Shown: positions 37,039 through 45,875, numbered from the stretch's first letter. The stretch: DNA of 64,000 bases from Fusobacterium naviforme (GCA_003014445.1 PYGH01000003.1:62001-126000); one strand, 5' to 3'. Made by a program: numbers and translations. Notes: generated by a model from the sequence alone, not told the origin.

Positions 37039-38428
37039 AGTATATATTCAACCTGCGCTCCTTCAGTAGCGTCAGTGCCTTTCTGATCCGCTGCGGATCA
37101 TGATACTGCAACACCTGCTTCAGCTCCTCGTCGCTCCTGTTCTCAAAATCCAGCGCGACCTCACGCATCCTGTAAAAATATTCCTGACGGTACGGCGCGA
37201 CGCGGATCTCCCGGGCTGTCGTCAGAATATTTCCAAAAAAGACCAGCGCACAGCCGAGCAGCAAAAGACGCCTGCCCCGCCGCAGCGCACTGTTGCAGCG
37301 CGCCGCATCTCCCGGCCCGCCGCCTGCATCTCCCGCTTCCTCCTCCGCAGCCTGGAGAGACAGCGCAAAGCTTAAAAGCACGCCCACAATGCCGATCTGG
37401 TACTGCAGCGCATAGCGGGAGCTCATACCGTAGCTCTCGTTTAGGAAGATCCAGCGCGCCGCCGTCACCAGCACATGGTTCAGAAAGCCCGCTGTCAGCA
37501 GCAGAAGGGGAAAGCTCGTGCGCCGGTAGAGCCTCCCGCGGAAATTCAGCCAGAAAGCCCGGACATAGCCTGCAAACACCAGCGCGCCGAGCAGCGTCAT
37601 GGGCAGCCCCGCAAGCGCCATATCCTCCGCGGTCTCAAGCCCCAGCACCGGGGACGCAAAGGAGCGGAGGAAGAAGCGCGGCAGCAACAGCGGATACGTC
37701 TGCAGTACCAGCTGAATGGGCTCCGTGGTGGCCCCTGCGCGCTCCTCGACGGACAGCGCCCGGCTCATCAGATACAGAAGCAGCGGCAGCAGCGTGCAGA
37801 GCATGCGACAGAGCGCCGCGCGCCTGTCCGTCCGCATGAAGCACAGCATAAAGCCGTCTGCGAGCAGCAGCGTCACCGCATAGACGCCGCAGTAGGGCCC
37901 TGCAAAGCAGAGTATCGTGAGCCACGGAAGCACGAGCAGCCGCCGCGCGTCTCCTCTGCGCCCCTCTCCCGCCAGATAGCGGTCGTAGACCAGATAGTGG
38001 TACCAGAAGAGCGCAAAGGCCGCAAAGTGAACCCAGCCCGAGCCGTTTAAGAGCATCTCCCACTTGTTCAGGGAGAAGAGAAGCAGTACCAGCCCACCGG
38101 TGAGCGGCGCAGAGATACCGCGCTTCAGGCAGTAGGCTCCCAGCACGAAGGCGGAGAGCGCGAGCCCCAGTGCGCCGAGCATCATATCAAAGCTCGTGCT
38201 GTAGTGAAAGAGCAGCACATTCAGGATGCGCTCCGGATAGTTCGCCGGAATCCGGGTCAGAATATCGCCGTGCAGGTAGGGCGCGGGACTGAGCACATCT
38301 GCCAGATAGCTGTTCACAAGGCGTATGTAGTCTGTGTAGACGACATTCAGCGCTGCGGAGCGTATGTACGCCGTCAGAAAGAGGAAACCGAAGACCGGCA
38401 GGAGACGCGCCGCTGTTTTTCTACCCAT
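37031..38428 (-). CDS. Polytopic membrane protein, glycan cluster (unknown function)
   Basis: A 465-residue membrane protein with about ten hydrophobic helices. It is short of clear catalytic motifs but has the general look of GT-C-type or WbaP-independent polymer-handling proteins: an early extracellular loop with acidic residues (TDYIRLVNSYLADVLSP) and many aromatic residues. The ATG at 38428 follows GAGGAGGGCGCA; an earlier in-frame start would overlap the upstream gene. Not a recognised Wzy. Its position between LicD and another large membrane protein suggests a role in assembly of the same surface glycan. Confidence 0.65.
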   Translation of the reverse strand: MGRKTAARLLPVFGFLFLTAYIRSAALNVVYTDYIRLVNSYLADVLSPAPYLHGDILTRIPANYPERILNVLLFHYSTSFDMMLGALGLALSAFVLGAYCLKRGISAPLTGGLVLLLFSLNKWEMLLNGSGWVHFAAFALFWYHYLVYDRYLAGEGRRGDARRLLVLPWLTILCFAGPYCGVYAVTLLLADGFMLCFMRTDRRAALCRMLCTLLPLLLYLMSRALSVEERAGATTEPIQLVLQTYPLLLPRFFLRSFASPVLGLETAEDMALAGLPMTLLGALVFAGYVRAFWLNFRGRLYRRTSFPLLLLTAGFLNHVLVTAARWIFLNESYGMSSRYALQYQIGIVGVLLSFALSLQAAEEEAGDAGGGPGDAARCNSALRRGRRLLLLGCALVFFGNILTTAREIRVAPYRQEYFYRMREVALDFENRSDEELKQVLQYHDPQRIRKALTLLKERRLNIYYE

Positions 38429-38438
38429 TGCGCCCTCC

Positions 38439-40301
38439 TCAGTCCGTGACAAAGCTTACGATCATCGAAAGCCTGTCCTCTCCGCGCTGCTCCGCGGCAT
38501 TCTCCACATAAAAATTCTGTGAAAACGAAAGTGTCACGAGCTGCCGCGGCGGTGCCGCAAGCCGAAGCTCCGATACATTTGCCTCCAGCGGGTATTCCTG
38601 TACCTCTCCGCCGTCCTGCTGCACAAAAATGCGCTCGTCTCCCCGCAGATTTCCGGGGTACATGAGCTGCAGCACGATCTCTCCGCTCCCGCCTGTGAGG
38701 AGCGTGAGCTTTGCGCGCTCGTCCATCCATCCGTCCCGATAGTATCCGTATTCCGCAGAGAGCTTCATGCTCCTGACGAGCTCCGTCGCATCAAGGAAAC
38801 CATCATGTGCCGGATCCTCCATGTAGACCAGCATGGAGTCCGTGACCTGTCCGAAATCCAGCGCGGAGTCCACATGCCGCACAGTGGTTCCCGCCGCCCT
38901 GCGCGCCGGATCAAAGGTCTTAAAAAAGGTCTCCGCGGTAAATTCACTCATCTCATAGCTGTTTCCGATGATGATGATCTCCTTTCCGAAGATCGCATCC
39001 CCGTACTTCCCGTAGCTCACATCCGCGAGGGAATTGTAGCGCGCCTGGTTGGGGAAGAGGTATATCTTCCCCGCATGATTCCGGTAGCAGAGCTGCACCG
39101 GAAGCATGAGCAGCAGAAAGGCACACAGCACCAGAAGCGGAAGATGATCCGAGATGCTGTAGCGCTGCTGCGCCTCTGGGTCTGCGTCCCGCTTGAGGCG
39201 CACGCGCCGCCGCACGCCGAAGAGCATGGCGGCAAGCAGCAGCAGAAAGGTATAGACCGCATAGACCCAGCGGAGCTCCACGCGTATGGTCACTGCAGCC
39301 GCAGCCGCACAGCCGAGCGCAAAGCCCAGAAAGAAGACCAGATCGCCGAGCAGCGCGCCCGCGGAGATACCATAGCGCTTCATATGCCGCAGATCAAAGA
39401 CTGCCATCGCGAGGAAGAGCAGCATGAGAAGATTTGCAAAGAGCACCAGCAGCTTCACAGGGAAGGGAGTCAGCTCCCATGGCAGTCCGTTCAGATGCTC
39501 CGGTCCGGCATTCACCCCCATGCAGTACAAGAGCTCCGAGAGCAGATTCATGAGCGCGCCGCGCTTTGTGAAGGTGTCCGTAACCTGCGTCCCCCCTGTT
39601 CCCGCCGGGGAGAGCGTCCCGATCATGAGCACGCGCAGCCCCATCACCGCGAGGAAGGTCACGAGCGGCGAGAGCCAGCGCTGCCAGCGCCTCTCCCGCT
39701 TTAAGAGGAAACAGCAGAAAAACATCGGCAGCAGCACCATGTAGCGCTCATGCGTGAAGCAGTTCAGAAAATAAAAGAGCAGCGCGAGATAAAAGCTGTG
39801 TCCCTGTCTCTCCTTCCGGTATCGGTACAAAAACCAGCACTGCGCGAGGGCAAAGCACAGTCCCATGGTCTCCATCAGCCCAAGCAGCTGTCCGACCTGA
39901 TAATAGGCAAAGGGAGAGCTGAGAAAGAGAAGTGCAGCCCAGATTCCCACGACGCGGCTTTTAGAGAGCTTCCGCGCAAAGCCGTACAGAAATACGCCGA
40001 GTGCCGCGTTCAGCAGCAGATTGATCGGGACAATCCAGCCGAGATGGTTTTTCACCAGCGCGAGCTCCGCCCACGCCGCCATCCAGTACACAAAGCGGCA
40101 GCGCGTGGAGTTCAGCGGAAAGACATATTCCAGAAAGCTCTGCTCTCCCCAGCAGGACCACATGTAGAGATCGTCCATGTAGAGCCCTGAGATGCGAAAG
40201 CCGCGGTTCACAAAAAAAGTCCACGCAAAGAGCGCCGCAGCCAGCAAAAGATCCGTCTGCAGCTCTCTGATCCTAGTCTCTGATTCCCGGATGATACTCA
40301 T
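38439..40301 (-). CDS. Large membrane protein with C-terminal extracytoplasmic domain, glycan cluster
   Basis: A 620-residue protein. The first about 410 residues hold ten or more membrane helices, with an early extracytoplasmic loop containing YMDDLYMWS, an acidic pair like the catalytic Asp residues of GT-C glycosyltransferases. From about residue 430 a soluble beta-rich domain follows (EIIIIGNSYEMSEF onwards) that should lie outside the cell. The start overlaps the upstream gene by 29 bases. The fold points to a lipid-linked-sugar-using glycosyltransferase; this is inference only. Confidence 0.6.
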   Translation of the reverse strand: MSIIRESETRIRELQTDLLLAAALFAWTFFVNRGFRISGLYMDDLYMWSCWGEQSFLEYVFPLNSTRCRFVYWMAAWAELALVKNHLGWIVPINLLLNAALGVFLYGFARKLSKSRVVGIWAALLFLSSPFAYYQVGQLLGLMETMGLCFALAQCWFLYRYRKERQGHSFYLALLFYFLNCFTHERYMVLLPMFFCCFLLKRERRWQRWLSPLVTFLAVMGLRVLMIGTLSPAGTGGTQVTDTFTKRGALMNLLSELLYCMGVNAGPEHLNGLPWELTPFPVKLLVLFANLLMLLFLAMAVFDLRHMKRYGISAGALLGDLVFFLGFALGCAAAAAVTIRVELRWVYAVYTFLLLLAAMLFGVRRRVRLKRDADPEAQQRYSISDHLPLLVLCAFLLLMLPVQLCYRNHAGKIYLFPNQARYNSLADVSYGKYGDAIFGKEIIIIGNSYEMSEFTAETFFKTFDPARRAAGTTVRHVDSALDFGQVTDSMLVYMEDPAHDGFLDATELVRSMKLSAEYGYYRDGWMDERAKLTLLTGGSGEIVLQLMYPGNLRGDERIFVQQDGGEVQEYPLEANVSELRLAAPPRQLVTLSFSQNFYVENAAEQRGEDRLSMIVSFVTD

Positions 40302-42654
40302 ACAGTGTGTGTCCCTCCTGACAGATCAGCGTCGTGATGCTCCCGTCCTCCTGCATATAGCGAAGCATCTCCTCCGCCCGGCTGTGCGCGGAGAGGAAGC
40401 TCTCCTCCGCGCAGAGCAGGCTGATATCCGCATACTCCAGATAGTCCCTGAACGCATTCAGCGTCTTCACGAGCCGCACATTGCCCCCGCTCCCCTCCAG
40501 ATCCGTGTAGCTCTGCACGCTGCACGGCAGGAGATAGCACTCCGGCTCCCACTCCATCACCATCACGCGGAGCCGCGGATTATTCTTAAGATAGCGGTAG
40601 ATCGGCTCATTTCCCTCCCGTATCATGCAGTCCCGCACATCCGAGCGATGATCGTAGAAACCATAGTGATTGAGCTTCGGCTCTGTGAGCCCTCGCGCCC
40701 CCGCCCAGTTCGTGATCCCCATGAAGAAGACCGCTGCGAGGAGCGCAGGCGACAGAGCGCGGCACAGCGTCCGCTCCTCTCCCCTCCACGCGCCGGCCGC
40801 GGCACATACAGCGAGCACATAGCTCAGATTGTAGTAGTTCCCGTCCACCTGATAGAGCATGAGGAGGGAAATGCAGTCGAGAAGCAGCAGCACGCCCAGC
40901 AGGAAGCAGAGCGCCCGGAGCGCTGTCCTGGCCCGTTGCTCCCCCGGCCCCGCCGCCATAGAAAGCTCTGCACTCCCCGCTGCCTCCGCAGCACCGATGC
41001 CTTCCGCCCCACTCCTCTGCGGGCGCAGCAAAGCAGCAAGCAGCAGAAGGGGAAATAGCACCGTGCCCCACGCGATCAGGATATGTACGTCCTCCTCCGT
41101 GACCGGCGCGAGACAGAGCGCAAATATCCGCTCCAGAAGATGCCGGAGCGCCGCGTGTCCGCAGAGCCCTGAGGCCGCGTTCGGAAGGGTCTGTGTCAGC
41201 AGAGGATAATGTCCCCGCATGCCGAGCTGCTCCCAGAGCCCCGTAAAGACCGTAACCAGCGGATAGCCGCTCAGAAGAAAGCTGCGGTACGTCACCCCCA
41301 GCAGGGCGAGCGCCGAGAGGAGCAGCGGCAGCGCAAGCTCCGACCGCAGCCGCTTCCTCAGTGCGCGCACAGCGCCGCGCCGCGCCGCGGCCGCCCCGGC
41401 GCTCTCTGTCTCTTCCTCCTCTCCCACAGCCACGGTCAGCGGAAGCTGAAAGCGCGCCGCAGGGGTGAAGAGCTGAAACAGGAGCGCCGCGATCACCAGA
41501 CCGCCGGAGAAGACCAGTGCGGTCGGCTTCAGCGTGAGTGTGAGCATGAGCATGCAGAGTCCCCAGAAGAAGGCACTCCAGCGTGGCAGCACCGCCGCCA
41601 CTCCTCTCCGCTCCCCGCGTCCCGCCTCCGGCGAGACGCCCCGCAGAAAGAGATCCACAAACATAAACTGCACCAGCAGCGTCAGAATATCCGTCTTCGC
41701 TGAGCTCGTGAGATTCATAACCCCTGGAATGCAGGCAGTGAACAGCATGGCCGCCGTTCCCGCCGCTCTCCCGAAGCAGCGCCCTGCCGCGCTGCGGATC
41801 AGCAGCAGCAGAAATACCCCGCACCAGAAGGAGAAGCCCAGCACGAAGCCGTAGCTCGCCGTGCCGGAGAGCGGCAGCACGAGCAGCTCCATCCCCTTCG
41901 GATAGAAGTAGACCGCATTCACCGCGCCGAGGTTCTCATAGATCCCGCGGCCATTATCCAGCACATAGAAGGAGCGCAGGCCGTAGTGCAGAGAATCGTA
42001 ATCGAGGGTGATATTCATGCGCCCCGCGTGAAGCAGGAGCAGGGTGAAGACAAGCAGCCAGACCGTCCTCTCCCTCCCCTTAGAAGCGCGCTCCGCCGGA
42101 AGCTCCACAGCCGCCAGCGGCAGCAGCCCCGCACGCCGGAAGAGAAAGAGACCGAGTCCTGAAAACAATGCGACAGACAGGGCCATGCGGCGTATAAAGC
42201 CCGGTCCGCCAAAACCGAAGAGAGCAAAAAAGCAGACCAGACAGATCCAGAAAGTCGCTCCCGTGAGAAAATTCTGCGAAACGTGTGTGAGATCCAAGGA
42301 CACCGGCGCACCTCTCCTCCGCCCCGGGATCAGCAGCAGCTCTCCGAGCAGCAGCAGAGCGAGCATCCAGAGGAGACTTACAAGCAGCGGAAGAAAAGCC
42401 CTGTGTACCCACAGAAATCCGCTGCCAACCAGGAGAAAGCCTCCATACTTCACGCTCCCCTCCGGCAGCGCCCGGTCTGCAAACAGAAATAGCGCCAGCA
42501 GCAGAAACAATTCCAGAAACAGCGCGCCTGTCCGCCAGTCCGCAAACTGCTCCGGCAGAAAGCCGCTCCTCCAGAGAAGGAGGACAGACAGTGCACTTCC
42601 GCACAGCGCGGCGGGAAACAGCACCGCTTCCCCTCTACTTCGTGTATGCCGCAT
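40273..42654 (-). CDS. Large polytopic membrane protein, glycan cluster
   Basis: A 793-residue, Leu- and Arg-rich membrane protein with at least twelve hydrophobic segments. A loop near residues 225-265 (NITLDYDSLHYGLRSFYVLD) carries the Asp/His cluster typical of GT-C or O-antigen ligase-like proteins, and a C-terminal soluble tail of about 150 residues follows. No named domain recognised. The ATG at 42654 follows AGGAGAAGCT, overlapping the upstream GT2 by 20 bases. Confidence 0.6.
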   Translation of the reverse strand: MRHTRSRGEAVLFPAALCGSALSVLLLWRSGFLPEQFADWRTGALFLELFLLLALFLFADRALPEGSVKYGGFLLVGSGFLWVHRAFLPLLVSLLWMLALLLLGELLLIPGRRRGAPVSLDLTHVSQNFLTGATFWICLVCFFALFGFGGPGFIRRMALSVALFSGLGLFLFRRAGLLPLAAVELPAERASKGRERTVWLLVFTLLLLHAGRMNITLDYDSLHYGLRSFYVLDNGRGIYENLGAVNAVYFYPKGMELLVLPLSGTASYGFVLGFSFWCGVFLLLLIRSAAGRCFGRAAGTAAMLFTACIPGVMNLTSSAKTDILTLLVQFMFVDLFLRGVSPEAGRGERRGVAAVLPRWSAFFWGLCMLMLTLTLKPTALVFSGGLVIAALLFQLFTPAARFQLPLTVAVGEEEETESAGAAAARRGAVRALRKRLRSELALPLLLSALALLGVTYRSFLLSGYPLVTVFTGLWEQLGMRGHYPLLTQTLPNAASGLCGHAALRHLLERIFALCLAPVTEEDVHILIAWGTVLFPLLLLAALLRPQRSGAEGIGAAEAAGSAELSMAAGPGEQRARTALRALCFLLGVLLLLDCISLLMLYQVDGNYYNLSYVLAVCAAAGAWRGEERTLCRALSPALLAAVFFMGITNWAGARGLTEPKLNHYGFYDHRSDVRDCMIREGNEPIYRYLKNNPRLRVMVMEWEPECYLLPCSVQSYTDLEGSGGNVRLVKTLNAFRDYLEYADISLLCAEESFLSAHSRAEEMLRYMQEDGSITTLICQEGHTLYEYHPGIRD

Positions 42655-43447
42655 AGCTTCTCCTGTAGTAATGCAGTATCCCGTCTGCAACTGCTGCGGG
42701 CCAAAGCCTCCGGAACATCTCCGCCTCCTCCTGCTCCCTCACGTGATCGCCGATGCAGACAGCGGTTGCCGCGTCCGCGTGCACGCGGTACAGAAGGAGC
42801 GGGCGCTCCTCGCAGATCCAGCGCCCGCCGCGGGCGGCGAGCTCATAGAGGAACTCCCAGTCAAGTATGAACTTATGCCGCTCCGAGAAGGGTGCCGCGC
42901 CGCAGAGCGACTTTCTGTAGGCGCAGGAGGGGCATATCACCGGATTCCCGAGGCGCAGCACCAGCCGCTTCAGCGCCGTCCTGTCTGCAAGCCCCTCGAG
43001 CCGCAGCGGCATGCGGAGCAGGAGCTTCACCAGCTCCGGCGCGCCCGCCCGCTGTATCTTTCCGTTCTTCAGAGTCGCGGACTGCGTCGTGAAGAGCGCG
43101 AGATCCTCCCAGCGCTCCGCCGCCGCCCGAAGGCGCTCCGTGTAGTGCCGCCCGTAGACATCGTCCTGATGCGCCAGCGTCACAAACATCCCTGAGGCTC
43201 TGGAAAAAGCGAAGTTCCAGTCCGCTCCTATCCCCGGAACGCCGTCCCGCACGCAGAGCCGCGCGGCATATTTCTCTGCGAGCAGCGCGATGTGATCACT
43301 CGGCGTCGAGGTACAGATGAGAAGCTCCGAGGACAGCGTCTGTCTCCGGAGTGATCTCAGGCAGTCCTCCAGATAGGGGGAGTCCCCGTAGGCGCAGACC
43401 GCAAAGCTGTGGCTGAAGCGCTCCGGCTGTCCTGCTCCCGCCTCCAT
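42635..43447 (-). CDS. GT2 family glycosyltransferase
   Basis: A 270-residue GT-A fold enzyme. Features: FAVCAYGDSPYLEDCLRSL opening, an acidic DQDDVYGRHYTERL segment equivalent to the DXD metal site (HQDDVY), and C-terminal DWEFLYELAARGG (ED/WE.. catalytic base region). No membrane helices. The start at 43447 is chosen because GGGGG stands six bases before the ATG; ATGs at 43465 and 43468 overlapping the isomerase stop are also possible. Sugar specificity unknown. Confidence 0.85.
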   Translation of the reverse strand: MEAGAGQPERFSHSFAVCAYGDSPYLEDCLRSLRRQTLSSELLICTSTPSDHIALLAEKYAARLCVRDGVPGIGADWNFAFSRASGMFVTLAHQDDVYGRHYTERLRAAAERWEDLALFTTQSATLKNGKIQRAGAPELVKLLLRMPLRLEGLADRTALKRLVLRLGNPVICPSCAYRKSLCGAAPFSERHKFILDWEFLYELAARGGRWICEERPLLLYRVHADAATAVCIGDHVREQEEAEMFRRLWPAAVADGILHYYRRSYAAYTK

Positions 43448-43464
43448 ACCATCCCCCTGCCGCA

Positions 43465-44100
43465 TCATGAGAAGAAATGCTCCTCAAGCTGCAGGCAGAG
43501 CGCATGGTAGATCGGCAGATGCAGCTCCTGAATCTGATAGGTCTCCGTCTTCGGGACGATGAGCGCGACATCCGAGAGCGGAGCCAGCTTTCCTCCGGTC
43601 TTTCCGGTCAGCGCGATGATCTTCATTCCCTTTGCCCGCGCGACATCCGCCGCGTAGAGCAGATTTTCGGAGTTCCCCGAGGTCGTCACCGCGAGGAGCA
43701 CATCGCCCTCCTCCCCGTAGCCATACACCTGCTGCGCCATGGCCAGCATCCAGTCCACATCATTTCCGTAGGCAGAGGTCAGCGCCTCATGTCCGCAGAT
43801 GGCAATCGCGGGCAGCGCCCCCTGAAGTCCCGCGGCAAGACTGACACCGCGCTCCGCATGGAGATCCTGAAGAGAACGCGCAAAGTCCTCCGGAACCGCG
43901 CGCCGCTTCACAAAGCTCTTCATCAGCTCACCCACAAAGTGCTCGCAGTCTGCGGCGCTGCCGCCGTTCCCTCCGGCGAGCACCTTGCCTCTGCCCTCGT
44001 AACAACGCTCCAGTACGCGGTATGCCTCTCTTATTTCCGCCTCGATCGTCTTCAGCTCCGGATAGCGCTCCGTGAGCTGCGCAATATAATCCTGTTCCAT
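43465..44100 (-). CDS. gmhA: SIS-domain sugar isomerase, GmhA-like (phosphoheptose isomerase family)
   Basis: A 211-residue phosphosugar isomerase. It has the SIS phosphate-binding GGNGGSAADCEHFVGEL loop at about residues 43-59, VTTSGNSENLLYAAD (second SIS loop) and the C-terminal QELHLPIYHALCLQLE with Gln, His and Glu active-site residues of GmhA. GmhA makes D-glycero-D-manno-heptose 7-phosphate from sedoheptulose 7-phosphate. No kinase, phosphatase or nucleotidyltransferase of the heptose route (hldE, gmhB) lies nearby. The ATG at 44100 follows AGGAAGAGAG. It is the first gene of the glycan cluster. Confidence 0.88.
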   Translation of the reverse strand: MEQDYIAQLTERYPELKTIEAEIREAYRVLERCYEGRGKVLAGGNGGSAADCEHFVGELMKSFVKRRAVPEDFARSLQDLHAERGVSLAAGLQGALPAIAICGHEALTSAYGNDVDWMLAMAQQVYGYGEEGDVLLAVTTSGNSENLLYAADVARAKGMKIIALTGKTGGKLAPLSDVALIVPKTETYQIQELHLPIYHALCLQLEEHFFS

Positions 44101-44278
44101 CTCTCTTCCTTTCGCCTGAAGGCTCTTCCTTCTGCCATTGATACAGCGGCACATACTCCCGCCGCCGACTCTGTTTCCCTTGTCGGCGCTTCCCGGACAA
44201 TCTCTTCAAAGAGATTTACCGTTACACTTGCCCGACATCCGTCTCCGTCTTGCCCCGAAAGCCCCCGTGTTTCCGGCC
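44101..44278. other. Intergenic region with two inverted repeats
   Basis: No gene. It holds AATCTCTT CA AAGAGATT (44199-44216), a tight eight-base stem, and GCCGAC...GTCGGC (44164-44187). Neither is followed by a T-run on the minus strand. A promoter for the glycan cluster should be here but is not obvious. Confidence 0.4.
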
Positions 44279-44521
44279 TCAGTGCTCCGCTTCCCGCAGC
44301 GCCGCCTGAAACGCCTCCCTGCTCATCTTAGCAGTTCCGCCGCAGCCGGGGCAGGCACAGTAGTAGCGCACCCGGACCGGAATCGGAATAATGAGCAGAA
44401 TCAGCCAGCTCGTCTCCTTATACAGATGCCAGTCCCCCACATGGCCGCAGCGCGTACAGCGGTGATAGCCCTCAATCCCGCAGTCCTTCCGCGTGCTATG
44501 CATACTGATAAAGAAAAACAT
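44279..44521 (-). CDS. Small zinc-ribbon protein
   Basis: An 80-residue protein with two Cys pairs: CTRCG (residues about 22-26) and, after a hydrophobic stretch (SWLILLIIPIPVRV, possibly a membrane or hairpin segment), CPGCGG (about 57-62). Together they form a zinc-ribbon-like site of the kind found in short clostridial proteins of unknown role. The ATG follows GGAGGAGCGCC. It has its own promoter and is separated from the glycan cluster by 178 bases. Confidence 0.8.
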   Translation of the reverse strand: MFFFISMHSTRKDCGIEGYHRCTRCGHVGDWHLYKETSWLILLIIPIPVRVRYYCACPGCGGTAKMSREAFQAALREAEH

Positions 44522-44553
44522 GGCGCTCCTCCGTCTCTCTGAGATACCACTCT

Positions 44554-44581
44554 ATTATAGCTTTTATTCTCTTTCTTTCAA
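44554..44581 (-). promoter_or_regulatory. Promoter of the zinc-ribbon gene
   Basis: On the minus strand TTGAAA, 16 bp, TATAAT. Five of six and six of six consensus bases, about 33 bases before the start codon. Confidence 0.7.
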
Positions 44582-44676
44582 ACAGCAGTTTCAGTTTTCC
44601 GCTTTAAGAGATATCCCATATGTATCCGGAAGAAATTTGCTCTCACTCATTTTCTACCATTTTTATCAATTTTAAA

Positions 44677-44705
44677 TTGACATATCCCCAAATACTGTAT
44701 ATTAA
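44677..44705 (+). promoter_or_regulatory. Promoter of the ahpC gene
   Basis: TTGACA, 17 bp, TATTAA on the plus strand. The leader is about 115 bases. No clear PerR-type palindrome was found around it. The rest of the 44582-44825 gap is AT-rich and shows no other element. Confidence 0.65.
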
Positions 44706-44825
44706 AAACAGCGGAAGTGATTTCCGCTTTCAAAAAGCCCTTTAGTTAGTTATATAAAACCCATGCGAAAGGAAGGTCTCAGGGGCGGTATCCGTATCCC
44801 GTTTTCAAAGAAAGGAAGTCTTTTT

Positions 44826-45390
44826 ATGTCCATGATAGGCAAGGAAGTCAGCGAGTTCAGCGTACAGGCATTCCACGACAACAGCTTCAAGACAGTGAGT
44901 GAAGAGGATATCCGGGGAAAATGGAGCGTCTTTTTCTTCTATCCCGCGGACTTCACCTTCGTCTGCCCGACAGAGCTCTCGGATCTCCAGGAGCATTACG
45001 AGGCTTTTCAAAAGGCCGGCTGCGAGATCTACGCCGTCTCCTGTGACACCCACTTCGTCCACAAGGCATGGCACGACCACTCTGAGAGCATCTCAGGACT
45101 CAGCTACCCTATGCTGGCGGACCCGACCCACACACTCAGCCGGGACTTCGAGGTGCTGATCGAAGATGAGGGCGTCGCAGAGCGCGGCAGCTTTATCGTA
45201 GACCCGGATTGCAGAATCGTCTCCTAATGAGGTGAACGCGGGTAATGTCGGCCGAAACGCCGAGGAGCTGCTCCGAAAGCTTCAGGCCTGCCAGTTCGTG
45301 CGTGAGTACGGAAACGAGGTCTGCCCCGCCCGCTGGAAGCCGGGTGCAAAGACTCTGAAGCCCAGCCTCGAGCTGGTCGGCGCGCTGTAA
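44826..45390 (+). pseudogene. ahpC: ahpC peroxiredoxin with a single-base frameshift
   Basis: A 2-Cys peroxiredoxin (alkyl hydroperoxide reductase subunit C) of 187 residues when read across one extra base. The start ATG is at 44826 after AAAGGAAG; FTFVCPTE holds the peroxidatic Cys at residue 47. The in-frame product stops at TAA (45225-45227) after 133 residues. Reading on in the +1 frame gives EVNAGNVGRNAEELLRKLQ and then VCPARWKPG with the resolving Cys, ending at a TAA at 45388-45390. The total length is 3x188+1, so one base, probably an A in TCC-TA(A)T-GAG, has been gained. Either a real recent mutation, a sequencing error, or (less likely) programmed frameshifting. The truncated product would lack the resolving Cys. 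No ahpF follows. Confidence 0.85.
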
Positions 45391-45443
45391 GCACAGCGAT
45401 TGATCCATATTATAGCGGCTGTCACAGAGACAGAAGCATTCCG

Positions 45444-45463
45444 GGCGGGCTGTTCAGCCCGCC
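45444..45463 (+). terminator. Hairpin downstream of ahpC
   Basis: GGCGGGCT GTTC AGCCCGCC, an eight-base stem with a four-base loop, 53 bases past the ahpC end. No T-run follows, so termination is a possibility only. Confidence 0.4.
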
Positions 45464-45480
45464 TAGGAAGCACTTGTCCA

Positions 45481-45640
45481 CTAGCATTTGATAAGATATT
45501 TCGTTCCCCTGCCATTACCGGTTTTCCTGATCATTTCATCTGCAATCAGTTCATTGAGCAAACGGATTGTTTTATCCTTTGCAAAGCCGGAGCCTTCCCG
45601 CGCAGAAAAAACCGGAGCTCTATTGTCCCTCAGATGAGAA
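45481..45640 (-). pseudogene. C-terminal fragment of a winged-helix protein
   Basis: About 53 codons on the minus strand, ending at a TAG (45483-45481). The residues read as the last helices and wing of a winged-helix domain: SHLRDNRAPVFSAREGSGF, then DKTIRLLNELIADEMIRKT and a GNGRGTKYLI ending. This resembles the C-termini of AlbA/Fic-type ATP-binding or regulatory proteins. The upstream part of the gene is missing; its place is taken by the integrase fragment in opposite orientation. Family assignment is tentative. Confidence 0.45.
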
Positions 45641-45790
45641 TACAAAAAACTTTTAAGCGTGGTAAAAAATCGCGACTTAGAAATTGCTATTCTCTTAGCA
45701 GCATTCGGAACACTAAGGCGATCTGAGATCTGCGCGCTGACCAGCGCTGACATTGATGGAAATTTTATCAGGATTGAGGAAGCAGTCGTA
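45638..45790 (+). pseudogene. Tyrosine recombinase (integrase) fragment
   Basis: About 51 codons reading EYKKLLSVVKNRDLEIAILL, then AAFGTLRRSEICALTSADID and GNFIRIEEAVV. This is the start of the catalytic domain of phage-type integrases, with the first catalytic Arg in the LRRSE motif. A TGA stands immediately upstream and the similarity ends near 45790, at the tRNA terminator; the His-x-x-Arg and Tyr parts are absent. It lies just past the 3' end of tRNA-Ala, the usual integrase location, so it marks a decayed integrated element. Confidence 0.75.
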
Positions 45791-45814
45791 ATCTGTACTC
45801 CGTTTTTGGGTAAT

Positions 45815-45861
45815 AAAAACCCCGCAAACCGCATTTCCACGTGGGAAACAACGTATTTGCG
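45815..45861 (-). terminator. Terminator of tRNA-Ala
   Basis: On the minus strand CGCAAA (45861-45856) pairs with TTTGCG (45828-45823), with an inner TTTCC...GGAAA stem, followed by GGGTTTTTATT. It lies 15 bases past the tRNA 3' end. Confidence 0.75.
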
Positions 45862-45875
45862 AGATTTTATCGAGA

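Noticed and set aside
43465-44100. Complete heptose pathway from the gmhA-like gene
   Set aside because: No hldE, gmhB or heptosyltransferase genes are present in the window, so only the isomerase-type protein is reported.
44826-45390. Programmed +1 frameshift in ahpC
   Set aside because: The site has a slow TAA stop but no clear slippery codon or upstream Shine-Dalgarno-like stimulator as in prfB, and AhpC is not known to use this. A one-base insertion or a sequencing error is simpler; the question is kept as a finding.
45400-45726. Plus-strand open frame after ahpC
   Set aside because: It crosses the junction of two unrelated fragments, has no good ribosome-binding site, and its reading is an out-of-frame shadow of the winged-helix and integrase fragments.
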